Positions 1 through 8,734 of a stretch of DNA of 64,000 nucleotides are shown in pieces; positions within the stretch are counted from its first letter, which is position 1, and each line of letters opens with the position of its first letter. The notes under the pieces are model-generated. The model worked only from the letters and a program-made list of their open reading frames with translations, did no database searches and was not told the origin of the DNA. The position numbers and the translations under genes were made by a program. The stretch comes from Lachnospiraceae bacterium MD308. GTDB taxonomy: Bacteria > Bacillota > Clostridia > Lachnospirales > Lachnospiraceae. The stretch lies in contig KE159796.1 of NCBI GenBank assembly GCA_000403475.2, positions 653,736-717,735 of the forward strand, in the 5' to 3' direction.

Positions 1-2927
1 CCAGGGAGTTTTTAAAGAAAAAAGAAGAATTAAAGACTTATGACATCAATATGTTCCTCTTAGAGACGGCGCGCATACAAGAGCATATCGGGACTTTGGA
101 AGGAAAAATTAAGGATACTGCCGCGGAGCTTGAGAATGCCAGCGGACAGTATGAGGGCATGAAGCAGGAATATGAGACTGTGGAGGAACAGGTGGACTTG
201 ATCGATGAGTCTATTGAGCGCGCGAAGGGGCAGCTGAATGAGACTACCATGCTCAAGCAGCAGCTTGAGAATCAGATTGCTCTTTTGAAGGAACAGATTC
301 ACAGTGCGCGGATGAATGATGAGCATTATGAGCAGCGGACAGAAACGATAGAAGCTGAGATTGCCGAACGTACAGAAAAGCTTTGTGAATTTGAGAAGGA
401 ACAGACAGATATTCACGGACAGTTGGGAGAACACAGGCAGTTTGAGAATAAGGCGCGCGAGGAACTGATTGCTGTTCAGACACGCATTGCCACATTTACT
501 GCAGATATTGAAAAGAATAAGACGGACATCATGGAACTTCTGAATAACCGCGCTTCGACAAAGGCGAAGATACAGAAGTATGATACCATGTTAGAACAGA
601 TACAGGTAAGAAGAGCGCAGCTTGAACAGCGCATGGCGGAAGCAAAGGAAGAAGCGGACGGACAGGAAGCGCTTCTTTCCGGGTATGAGGAGGAGCTAGA
701 AGCTATATCCGGGGAGATTATAACTTTGACAGAGCAAAGCCGTCAGTATGAGGAGAGGATTGAAGAGATTCAAAAGATTTTGTCCCGCCAGACGGAGCAG
801 TTTAGAATCGGGCAGACGGCTTATCACAGGGAGGAGTCAAGGCTGGAATCCCTGAAGAATATCACGGAACGTTACGACGGTTACGGCAACAGCATCCGCA
901 GGGTTATGGACAGGCGGGATGCAGAAAAAGGGCTTCTCGGAGTTGTTGCGGATATCATAAAGGTAGAGAAGGATTATGAAGTTGCCATAGAGACAGCCTT
1001 AGGGGGTAATATCCAGAATATTGTCACTGCGGATGAGGATACAGCAAAGCGCATGATCGGGTATTTAAAGCAGAATAAATACGGCCGTGCCACATTCCTT
1101 CCCCTCACTGCGCTTAAGACCTACGGGGGACTTTCCAAACCGGAGGCACTCAGGGAGGAAGGGGTTATCGGTACGGCTGACAAGCTTGTGAAGGTGGAGA
1201 AAAGATACGATGAGCTTGTCTTGTATCTTTTGGGACGAACCCTTGTAGTGGACCATATCGACCATGGAATTGCAATAGCGAGAAAGTATCGGCAGTCAAT
1301 CCGAATTGTTACGTTAGAGGGAGAGCTGATCAATCCGGGCGGCTCCATGACCGGAGGGGCATTTAAAAATTCCAGCAATCTGCTTAGCAGACGGCGCGAG
1401 ATTGAGGAATTTGAAAAGACGGTCAGGCAGTTGAAACGCGAGATGGACGAGCTTGAGGCAGAGTCCGAGAAGCTTCGCAGCGAGCGGGCAGGCTATTATG
1501 ACCAGATTGAGACGGTGAAGCAAAAGCTTCAGAAAGCGTATGTGGTTCAGAACACAGCGAAGATGAATATCGAACAGGCGAAGGCGAAAATTAAGGCCGC
1601 ACAGAATACGTCAGTTGATATCAAAGAGGAAGAGCAGCAGATTGAGCAGCAGATATCAGATATTATAGATAATCAGGAGTCCATCAGTGTAGAACTTGAT
1701 ACATCGGAACAGTTAGAGGCAAAGCTGTCTTCAAAGGTTGAAAAAGAACAGGCGCAGCTTGACAGTGAGCGTGAGATTGAGGCGGCGAGGCAGAAAGAGG
1801 CTGAGGAGATGCATCTTGCCTGCGCGGGCCTGGAGCAGAAATATGAATTTATCTCCCAGAATGTGACACGTATCCGTGAAGAGCTTGATAAGTTCCGCGA
1901 AGAAATGAAGGAATTAGAAGAGAATAAGGGCGGCACCTCCAGAGAGATTATGCAGAAGGAGGAGAAGATAGCCGAACTCAGAAAGACGATTGAGGATTCC
2001 GGAGAGCTCTTTGCAGAGATTGGGCAGGAGATTGAAAAGTTCAAGCAGCAGCGGGAGGAGCTGAACCAGAAGCATAAAGTGTTTTTGCAGAAGCGGGAAG
2101 ACCTGTCTAAGCATATGTCGGAGCTTGATAAAGAAGTGTTCCGGTTAGAGAGCCAGAAGGAAAGTTATGAGGAAGCGTCGGAAAAGCAGATTAATTATAT
2201 GTGGGAGGAGTATGAGCTTACCTACAACAGAGCTTTAGAGCTTCGCAATGAGAACCTTTCCGACCTTGCGCAGATGAAGAAACGAATCCAGGAGATAAAG
2301 AACGAGATTAAAGGGCTGGGAGATGTGAATGTCAATGCTATTGAGGACTTTAAAAACGTATCTGAGCGATATGTATTTCTGAAAGGTCAGCATGACGATC
2401 TTGTCCAGGCGGAGGAGACGCTTGAGAAGATTATCGAGGAGCTTGACATCGCTATGCGTAAACAGTTTGCAGAACAGTTTGAACGCATTTCCAGAGAATT
2501 TGACCAAGTGTTTAAGGAGCTGTTCGGCGGAGGAAAGGGAACGCTGGAGCTTATGGAGGATGAGGATATCTTAGAGGCGGGAATTAAGATTATCGCCCAG
2601 CCGCCGGGGAAGAAGCTGCAAAACATGATGCAGTTGTCCGGGGGTGAGAAGGCACTTACAGCGATTGCGCTTCTCTTTGCGATTCAGAACTTAAAGCCCT
2701 CTCCATTCTGCCTTTTGGATGAGATTGAGGCGGCGCTGGATGATAATAATGTTATCCGTTTTGCAAAATATCTCCATAAGTTAACGAAAAGTACACAGTT
2801 TATTGTGATTACTCACAGGAGGGGGACGATGACGGCAGCGGACCGGCTGTACGGAATCACGATGCAGGAGAAGGGCGTGTCGACCCTTGTCTCCGTAAGT
2901 CTGTTAGAGGACGAGCTTGATACATAG
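1..2927 (+). CDS. smc: Chromosome partition protein SMC (5' truncated by window edge)
   Basis: SMC is the ATPase of the bacterial condensin that organises and segregates the chromosome with ScpA/ScpB. The reading frame is open from base 3, so the ATG at 51 is internal. About 974 residues are present, against roughly 1,190 for the family, so the N-terminal Walker A head lies upstream. Seen here: a long Glu/Lys/Gln-rich coiled coil, a hinge domain at about window residues 310-450 (starts GLLGVVADIIK, ends near GGSMTGGAF), a second coiled coil, then the C-terminal head with the ABC signature LSGGEKALTAIALL (about 878) and Walker B FCLLDEIEAALDD (about 902). It ends 18 bases before ftsY, the usual smc-ftsY arrangement. 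Identity is very secure. Confidence 0.97.
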   Translation, partial: REFLKKKEELKTYDINMFLLETARIQEHIGTLEGKIKDTAAELENASGQYEGMKQEYETVEEQVDLIDESIERAKGQLNETTMLKQQLENQIALLKEQIHSARMNDEHYEQRTETIEAEIAERTEKLCEFEKEQTDIHGQLGEHRQFENKAREELIAVQTRIATFTADIEKNKTDIMELLNNRASTKAKIQKYDTMLEQIQVRRAQLEQRMAEAKEEADGQEALLSGYEEELEAISGEIITLTEQSRQYEERIEEIQKILSRQTEQFRIGQTAYHREESRLESLKNITERYDGYGNSIRRVMDRRDAEKGLLGVVADIIKVEKDYEVAIETALGGNIQNIVTADEDTAKRMIGYLKQNKYGRATFLPLTALKTYGGLSKPEALREEGVIGTADKLVKVEKRYDELVLYLLGRTLVVDHIDHGIAIARKYRQSIRIVTLEGELINPGGSMTGGAFKNSSNLLSRRREIEEFEKTVRQLKREMDELEAESEKLRSERAGYYDQIETVKQKLQKAYVVQNTAKMNIEQAKAKIKAAQNTSVDIKEEEQQIEQQISDIIDNQESISVELDTSEQLEAKLSSKVEKEQAQLDSEREIEAARQKEAEEMHLACAGLEQKYEFISQNVTRIREELDKFREEMKELEENKGGTSREIMQKEEKIAELRKTIEDSGELFAEIGQEIEKFKQQREELNQKHKVFLQKREDLSKHMSELDKEVFRLESQKESYEEASEKQINYMWEEYELTYNRALELRNENLSDLAQMKKRIQEIKNEIKGLGDVNVNAIEDFKNVSERYVFLKGQHDDLVQAEETLEKIIEELDIAMRKQFAEQFERISREFDQVFKELFGGGKGTLELMEDEDILEAGIKIIAQPPGKKLQNMMQLSGGEKALTAIALLFAIQNLKPSPFCLLDEIEAALDDNNVIRFAKYLHKLTKSTQFIVITHRRGTMTAADRLYGITMQEKGVSTLVSVSLLEDELDT

Positions 2928-2945
2928 GAACAGGAGGCGTATTTG

Positions 2946-3878
2946 ATGGCGGAAGAAGGATTTTTTAAACGGTTGATATCTGGTCTGACAAAGACGAGGG
3001 ACAATATTGTGAACAGTATGGACAGTATCTTTTCAGGCTTTTCCAATATTGATGAAGATTTTTATGAGGAGCTTGAGGAAGTCCTTATTATGGGTGATTT
3101 GGGCGTACAGGCGACTTATGATATTTTAGATGATCTGAAAAAGAAGGTTAAGGAACGTCATATTAAGCAGCCGGCTGACTGCAGGGAGGTTCTGATTGAG
3201 AGTATCAGAGAACAGATGGAGGTAGGCGAGACGGCTTATGAGTTTGAAGAGAAGACGTCGGTCGTTATGGTTGTCGGTGTGAACGGCGTAGGTAAGACGA
3301 CGACGATCGGAAAGCTCGCCGGGAAGCTTAGGGCCATGGACAGGAAAGTAATCATGGCGGCGGCAGATACCTTCCGGGCGGCGGCGGGAGAGCAGCTTAA
3401 GGAGTGGGCGAACCGGGCGCAGGCAGAGCTCATCGGAGGACAGGAGGGTTCAGACCCGGCGTCGGTTGTCTATGACGCGGTTGCGGCGGCAAAGGCAAGG
3501 CACGCGGATGTGCTGCTCTGCGATACGGCAGGGCGGCTTCACAATAAAAAGAATCTGATGGAAGAGCTGAAAAAGATGAACCGGATTGTTGACCGGGAGT
3601 TCCCGGAGGCGTTTCGGGAGACACTGGTTGTTTTGGACGCTACTACAGGGCAGAATGCGCTGCAGCAGGCGAAGGAGTTCAGCGAAGTGACGGATATTAC
3701 AGGTATCGTCCTGACAAAGATGGACGGAACGGCTAAGGGCGGTATTGCGGTTGCGATTCATGCGGAGCTTGGGATTCCGGTAAAATACATCGGCGTGGGC
3801 GAAAGCATTGACGATCTGCAGAAATTTGACGCAGACAGCTTTGTGAAGGCGTTATTTGCTGTGGACGGGAATAACTAA
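2946..3878 (+). CDS. ftsY: Signal recognition particle receptor FtsY
   Basis: FtsY is the SRP receptor GTPase that docks ribosome-SRP complexes at the membrane for co-translational insertion. The protein has 310 residues with a short N-terminal region rather than the long acidic domain of E. coli. GTPase motifs are intact: GVNGVGKTTT (G1, about 111-120), DTAGR (G3, about 193) and TKMDGTAKGG (G4/G5, about 257). TTG at 2943 and ATG at 2946 are adjacent in frame. ATG is preferred because it sits 8 bases after the GGAGG. The gene follows smc by 18 bases and is likely co-transcribed with it. Confidence 0.96.
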   Translation: MAEEGFFKRLISGLTKTRDNIVNSMDSIFSGFSNIDEDFYEELEEVLIMGDLGVQATYDILDDLKKKVKERHIKQPADCREVLIESIREQMEVGETAYEFEEKTSVVMVVGVNGVGKTTTIGKLAGKLRAMDRKVIMAAADTFRAAAGEQLKEWANRAQAELIGGQEGSDPASVVYDAVAAAKARHADVLLCDTAGRLHNKKNLMEELKKMNRIVDREFPEAFRETLVVLDATTGQNALQQAKEFSEVTDITGIVLTKMDGTAKGGIAVAIHAELGIPVKYIGVGESIDDLQKFDADSFVKALFAVDGNN

Positions 3879-3899
3879 TTGTAGCAGGAGGGATTAAGG

Positions 3900-5120
3900 A
3901 TGCAGGAATTGACATTGGAAAAATTTGAAGAAGCCAGTGAGATTGTGAAAAAGGTGACACTGCCGACGAAGCTGGTGTACAGTGAGAATTTAAGCAGGCT
4001 TACCGGAGGAAAGATTTACTTAAAGCCGGAGAATATGCAGTGTACAGGCGCCTACAAGGTGCGGGGTGCCTACTATAAGATCAGCACGCTTTCCGAGGAG
4101 GAGAGAAGCCGGGGGCTTATCACCGCGTCTGCGGGGAATCACGCCCAGGGAGTTGCATTTGCTGCGCAGAAGTATGGATGCAAGGCGACCATTATCATGC
4201 CTACGGTGACGCCGTTAATCAAAGTAAACCGCACGAAAAACTACGGGGCGGAGGTGGTGCTCCACGGAGATGTATTTGACGACTCCTATGCTTATGCGGT
4301 AAAATTGGCAGAGGAGACCGGTAAGACGCTGGTACATCCGTTCGACGACTTAGCAGTTGCAACCGGACAGGGAAGTATCGCTATGGAGATCATCCAGGAG
4401 CTGCCGACGGTGGATTATATTCTTGTGCCGATTGGCGGCGGCGGGTTGGTGACAGGTGTTGCTACATTGGCCAAGATGCTGAATCCGAAGATAAAGATCA
4501 TCGGAGTTGAGCCGAAGTCTGCATCCAGCATGACCGCGGCGATAGAGGCCGGTGAGCCGGTGACACTGCCAAGCGCGAATACAATTGCAGACGGTACGGC
4601 TGTAAAGCGGGTGGGGGAGAACATCTTCCCGTACTGTAAGGAGAATGTGGACCAGATTCTTCTGGTGGAGGACGACGAGCTGATCGGCGCATTCCTTGAT
4701 ATGGTGGAAAACCATAAGATGATTGTGGAAAATTCCGGACTTCTCACGATTGCGGCGCTGAAACAGTTGGATCTGAATAAAAAGAAGGCAGTCGCAATCT
4801 TAAGCGGCGGCAATATGGATGTGACTACGATGTCTTCTGTCGTACAGCATGGGCTGATTCAGAGAGACCGTATCTTTTCAGTGTCGGTGCTCCTGCCGGA
4901 TAAAGCCGGAGAGCTGGTGCGGGTGGCGAGTACGATTGCGAACGCCAACGGCAATGTTATTAAGCTTGAGCACAATCAGTTTGTCAGCATTAACCGTAAT
5001 GCGGCTGTGGAGCTTAGGATCACGATGGAGACATTCGGGACAGAGCATAAGAATGAGATACTTATGGCGCTCGAAAATGAAGGGTTCCGCCCGAGAGAAA
5101 TCGGGGCGAAACTGTATTAA
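3900..5120 (+). CDS. ilvA: Threonine ammonia-lyase (threonine dehydratase) with ACT domain
   Basis: This PLP enzyme deaminates threonine to 2-oxobutyrate and ammonia, feeding isoleucine synthesis or threonine catabolism. It has 406 residues. The PLP lysine is K53 in [13 protein letters not shown], the phosphate-binding SAGNHAQG lies at 77-84, and the glycine-rich [10 protein letters not shown] loop at about 177. A C-terminal region from about 325 to 400 ([16 protein letters not shown]) is a single ACT-type domain, typical of the 400-residue medium form rather than the two-ACT E. coli IlvA. The start has GGAGG seven to eight bases upstream. Whether its main role is biosynthetic (ilvA) or catabolic (tdcB-like) cannot be told from sequence, so the symbol is approximate. 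Confidence 0.9.
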   Translation: MQELTLEKFEEASEIVKKVTLPTKLVYSENLSRLTGGKIYLKPENMQCTGAYKVRGAYYKISTLSEEERSRGLITASAGNHAQGVAFAAQKYGCKATIIMPTVTPLIKVNRTKNYGAEVVLHGDVFDDSYAYAVKLAEETGKTLVHPFDDLAVATGQGSIAMEIIQELPTVDYILVPIGGGGLVTGVATLAKMLNPKIKIIGVEPKSASSMTAAIEAGEPVTLPSANTIADGTAVKRVGENIFPYCKENVDQILLVEDDELIGAFLDMVENHKMIVENSGLLTIAALKQLDLNKKKAVAILSGGNMDVTTMSSVVQHGLIQRDRIFSVSVLLPDKAGELVRVASTIANANGNVIKLEHNQFVSINRNAAVELRITMETFGTEHKNEILMALENEGFRPREIGAKLY

Positions 5121-5134
5121 GCGGAGGTAGAACA

Positions 5135-6331
5135 ATGGATAAGATAAAGATGATGAACCCGGTCGTTGAGATGGACGGGGATGAGATGACGCGGATTCTC
5201 TGGGGAATGATTAAGGAGCATCTTTTAGCGCCGTTTATTGAGCTGAATACAGAGTATTATGACTTGGGGCTTGAACACCGCAATGAGACGGACGACCAGG
5301 TGACGGTTGACTCAGCCAATGCGGTAAAGAGGCATAAAGTTGCGGTAAAGTGTGCGACTATCACGCCTAATGCGGCGCGGATGACAGAGTATAACCTGAA
5401 AGAGATGTGGAAGAGCCCTAACGGAACGATTCGTGCGATTTTAGACGGTACGGTGTTCCGGGCGCCGATTGTGGTGAAGGGAATCGAGCCTTGCGTGAAA
5501 AACTGGAAAAAACCCATCACCATTGCAAGGCATGCTTACGGAGATGTGTACAAAAATTCGGAGATGAAGATACCGGGCGCAGGGAAGGCGGAGCTTGTCT
5601 TTACAGACAGAGACGGGAAAGAGTCAAGGGAGCTGATCCATGAGTTTGACGGTTCAGGTATCATACAGGGCATGCACAATGTGAACCAGTCCATTGAGAG
5701 CTTTGCGAGAAGCTGCTTTAATTACGCGCTTGATACGAAGCAGGATCTTTGGTTTGCCACGAAGGATACGATTTCCAAGAAGTATGACCATACGTTTAAA
5801 GATATTTTCCAGGAAATCTATGATGCGGAGTATGAAGAGAAATTTAAAGAAGCGCAGATTGTCTATTTTTACACGCTCATTGATGATGCGGTTGCCCGTG
5901 TGATGAAGTCGGAGGGCGGCTATATCTGGGCCTGCAAGAATTATGACGGGGACGTGATGAGCGACATGGTGTCCTCTGCGTTCGGCTCACTTGCGATGAT
6001 GACTTCCGTACTTGTGTCCCCGGAAGGGTATTATGAGTACGAGGCGGCCCACGGGACAGTGCAGCGCCATTATTACAAGCACTTAAAGGGTGAAGAGACA
6101 TCTACAAACTCTGTGGCTACTATATTTGCATGGACGGGTGCGCTTAGAAAGAGGGGCGAGTTAGACGGCAATAAGGAGCTTATGGAGTTTGCGGACAGGC
6201 TTGAGAAAGCCACGATTGATACTATCGAGGAAGGAAAGATGACGAAGGATCTTGCACTGATTACGATTAATCCGAATCCGGTTGTTTTAAACAGCGAGGA
6301 CTTTATAAAGGCCGTTGCTGAGAGATTGTAA
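5135..6331 (+). CDS. icd: NADP-dependent isocitrate dehydrogenase
   Basis: The enzyme oxidatively decarboxylates isocitrate to 2-oxoglutarate. The 398-residue protein begins [20 protein letters not shown] and carries [18 protein letters not shown] and [13 protein letters not shown], hallmarks of the homodimeric type II (eukaryote-like) NADP-IDH, not the E. coli Icd type. It starts 15 bases after the threonine dehydratase with GCGGAGG as ribosome binding site, so the two are probably one transcript. Coupling 2-oxoglutarate formation with amino-acid metabolism genes, including the glutaminase nearby, is plausible but inferred. Confidence 0.95.
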   Translation: MDKIKMMNPVVEMDGDEMTRILWGMIKEHLLAPFIELNTEYYDLGLEHRNETDDQVTVDSANAVKRHKVAVKCATITPNAARMTEYNLKEMWKSPNGTIRAILDGTVFRAPIVVKGIEPCVKNWKKPITIARHAYGDVYKNSEMKIPGAGKAELVFTDRDGKESRELIHEFDGSGIIQGMHNVNQSIESFARSCFNYALDTKQDLWFATKDTISKKYDHTFKDIFQEIYDAEYEEKFKEAQIVYFYTLIDDAVARVMKSEGGYIWACKNYDGDVMSDMVSSAFGSLAMMTSVLVSPEGYYEYEAAHGTVQRHYYKHLKGEETSTNSVATIFAWTGALRKRGELDGNKELMEFADRLEKATIDTIEEGKMTKDLALITINPNPVVLNSEDFIKAVAERL

Positions 6332-6345
6332 GGAAGGGATTCTGT

Positions 6346-7710
6346 ATGAATATACTGATGATTAACGGTACTATGAGGAAAAGTACGACGTACCGGATTG
6401 CGAAGATGTTTGTGGAGAGGGTTACCTTGTCGCGGGATACGGTGAATGAGCTTTTCCTGCCAAGGGATATGCCGGAATTTTGCCGGGGGTGCGGCCTGTG
6501 CATCACCCAGGGAGCAAAGAAGTGCCCGGATTATTTTATCTATCTCAGGCGTGTTACAAGGCTGATTGATGAGGCGGATCTTCTTGTGTTTGCAACGCCT
6601 ACTTACGTCTATCATGCGACGGGTCAGATCAAGGCGCTCCTTGACCATTACGGGTACCGGTGGATGGTGCACCGCCCGGAAGGTTCTATGTTCCGGAAAC
6701 AGGCGGTCTGTTTTTCCACGGCGGCGGGCGGCGGCATGAAGAGCGCGCTTAAAGATATCACCGACAGTCTTAACTGGTGGGGAGTCGGACGAATCTATAC
6801 ATATGGCGTGGCGGTAAGGAGCATGTCCTGGGACGGGGTGGAGAAATCTGTCAAGGATAAGATTGATAAGAAAGTCAATGAGATTATGTCAAGGATCGTC
6901 CATGAGCCTGGAAAAGTGACGCCTTCACTCAGGGCAAGAGTTCTTTTTTATCTGATGCGGCATATGCACAGGCGCGGATTTATGCAGCAGATTGACACGG
7001 ATTACTGGAAAGAGATGGGCTGGCTTGGAGATGTGCGTCCCTGGATGGTGGAGAAAGCCGAGCCGGAAAGAATCGAACCTGGGAAAGCCGGGTCAGGGCA
7101 GGCAGTGTCAGAGAAATGGCCGAAGAAGGCGAATGTCTGTATAAAGAAACTGACGCCCGAAATGGTGGATGATTTTTTGTATTATTTTGATAATGATGCA
7201 TTTTCTGACCATGAGGAGTGGTCTGCCTGCTATTGCCTCCAGAGTCATCTTGGCAGGGAGGAAGATGAGAGGTGCGTCATAAAAGAAGAACGCCACCAGA
7301 GAGCAAAAGAGCTTGTTTTGCAGGGAATTATGACTGGTTATCTTATATATGACGGCAATAAAGTCGCGGGATGGTGCAACGCCGGTGATAAGATTGATTA
7401 TGGCCCGGTCTGTGAGGATGTGCAGTTTTTTACAGACAGGGTGGAAAGAGGCAGGATAAAGGTATTGTATTGTATGGATATCGCTCCGGCTTACCGTGGA
7501 AAAGGGATTGCGAAGGCTGTCATGGAAAGAGTTCTGGAAGATGCGAAAGAAGAGGGATATTCTTATGTCGAGGGGTATCCGTTTTCAGACACGGAACGGG
7601 ATTACCAGTATAGAGGCCCGGTCAGGCTCTATGAAAAATATGGATTTGAGCTCTATAGAAAACAGGAATGGTTTTTTATTATGAGAAAAGAAATCAGGCG
7701 GTCAGTATGA
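6346..7710 (+). CDS. Flavodoxin-fold NAD(P)H reductase fused to GNAT acetyltransferase
   Basis: This is a two-domain protein of 454 residues. Residues 1 to about 190 are a flavodoxin-fold NADPH:FMN reductase / iron-sulfur-flavoprotein-like domain: it starts MNILMINGTMRKSTTY, has four cysteines (46, 49, 52, 60) in CRGCGLCITQGAKKC where a cluster could bind, and PTYVYHATGQIKALLDH near 86-102. A charged linker near 225-255 leads to a GNAT acetyltransferase domain (about 257-450) with the acetyl-CoA loop AYRGKGIAKAVMERVL near 383. Substrates are unknown. It follows icd by 14 bases. The stop codon lies inside the terminator hairpin. The domain fold calls are confident; the physiological role is not. 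Confidence 0.8.
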   Translation: MNILMINGTMRKSTTYRIAKMFVERVTLSRDTVNELFLPRDMPEFCRGCGLCITQGAKKCPDYFIYLRRVTRLIDEADLLVFATPTYVYHATGQIKALLDHYGYRWMVHRPEGSMFRKQAVCFSTAAGGGMKSALKDITDSLNWWGVGRIYTYGVAVRSMSWDGVEKSVKDKIDKKVNEIMSRIVHEPGKVTPSLRARVLFYLMRHMHRRGFMQQIDTDYWKEMGWLGDVRPWMVEKAEPERIEPGKAGSGQAVSEKWPKKANVCIKKLTPEMVDDFLYYFDNDAFSDHEEWSACYCLQSHLGREEDERCVIKEERHQRAKELVLQGIMTGYLIYDGNKVAGWCNAGDKIDYGPVCEDVQFFTDRVERGRIKVLYCMDIAPAYRGKGIAKAVMERVLEDAKEEGYSYVEGYPFSDTERDYQYRGPVRLYEKYGFELYRKQEWFFIMRKEIRRSV

Positions 7711-7723
7711 CCGCTTATTTTTC
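7698..7723 (+). terminator. Intrinsic terminator overlapping the stop codon of the reductase-GNAT gene
   Basis: GCGGTCA at 7698-7704 pairs perfectly with TGACCGC at 7708-7714 around a 3-base loop and is followed by TTATTTTTC. The TGA stop (7708-7710) is part of the right arm, so translation termination and transcription termination coincide. It closes the smc-to-GNAT gene run. Confidence 0.75.
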
Positions 7724-7759
7724 ATAGAATCACAGTAATAGCATGTTAGGGGGAAAAAG

Positions 7760-8686
7760 ATGAACAAGATATTAGAACAGGCAGTAGCAAAAGGAAAGAA
7801 AATGACAGCTCTGGGAAGGACTGCTACATACATACCTGAGCTTGGACATGTGAATAAAGATTATCTGGGAGTATGTGTCTGTACCAGCGACGGGCAATAT
7901 TACAAATGCGGGGATGCGGATGTTCGTTTTACGATTCAAAGTATCTCCAAGGTAATCTCGCTGGCTGTCGCCCTTGAGCGGTGCGGATACGAGCGGACGT
8001 TTGACCGGGTAGGCATGGAGCCTTCGGGGGACTCCTTTGATTCTCTTGTGAAACTTGATTTGACCAGTGATTATCCATCGAATCCGATGATTAATTCCGG
8101 GGCGATAGCTATAGCAAGCCATCTGGCTTCGGAGGTAAGCTTTGAGAATATGTTAAAGTTCACGAGACATCTCTGTATGGATGATGAGATTACCCTTAAC
8201 GAGCGGGTGTTTCATTCAGAGATGGGACATATCTCGAGAAATAAGGCGATTGCGTACCTGTTGGAGAGCAAAGGGATTCTGGAGAACAGTGTGGAGGAAA
8301 GTCTGAAACTTTACGTGCAGATGTGCTCCCTCAATGTGACAGCGGCAAGTCTGGCAGGCTTCGGGCTGGTGCTGGCGTCTGACGGTGTCAATCCGGTAAC
8401 AGAGGAGCGCCTGCTTCATAGTTGGGTGGTGCAGATAGTAAAAACCATCATGCTGACCTGTGGGATGTATGATGGCTCCGGGAAGTTTGCAGTTGAGGTC
8501 GGCGTGCCGTCTAAAAGCGGTGTTGGCGGCGGGCTTCTTTCCGTGGTGGATAAGAGAATGGGAATCGGCATCTTTGGCCCGTCTCTCGATGAAAAAGGGA
8601 ACAGCATCGGGGGACAGCATATATTGCGTGAGCTGTCAGCTAAGATGAAATTACATATGTTTGCAGATAATGTGCCTGAATTCTAG
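7760..8686 (+). CDS. glsA: Glutaminase A
   Basis: Glutaminase hydrolyses glutamine to glutamate and ammonia in the cytoplasm. The protein is 308 residues, the usual bacterial length, and belongs to the serine-dependent beta-lactamase-like fold. The catalytic SxxK is S61-I-S-K64. YPSNPMINSGAIAI matches the conserved substrate-binding segment (many homologues have NAGAI), and SKSGVGGGLL is the conserved C-terminal loop. A GGGGG run six to ten bases before ATG serves as ribosome binding site. It stands alone between two terminator-like regions and is convergent with the ABC-F gene. Some relatives act in acid resistance; nothing here shows that. Confidence 0.95.
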   Translation: MNKILEQAVAKGKKMTALGRTATYIPELGHVNKDYLGVCVCTSDGQYYKCGDADVRFTIQSISKVISLAVALERCGYERTFDRVGMEPSGDSFDSLVKLDLTSDYPSNPMINSGAIAIASHLASEVSFENMLKFTRHLCMDDEITLNERVFHSEMGHISRNKAIAYLLESKGILENSVEESLKLYVQMCSLNVTAASLAGFGLVLASDGVNPVTEERLLHSWVVQIVKTIMLTCGMYDGSGKFAVEVGVPSKSGVGGGLLSVVDKRMGIGIFGPSLDEKGNSIGGQHILRELSAKMKLHMFADNVPEF

Positions 8687-8734
8687 AGGAGAATCCAGGG
8701 AGCCATTCCCTTATTCCTTTTGCCGCCGTATAAC

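Noticed and set aside
51-53. ATG at 51 as the start of smc
   Set aside because: The frame is open to the window edge and the protein would lack the N-terminal head; the real start lies upstream.
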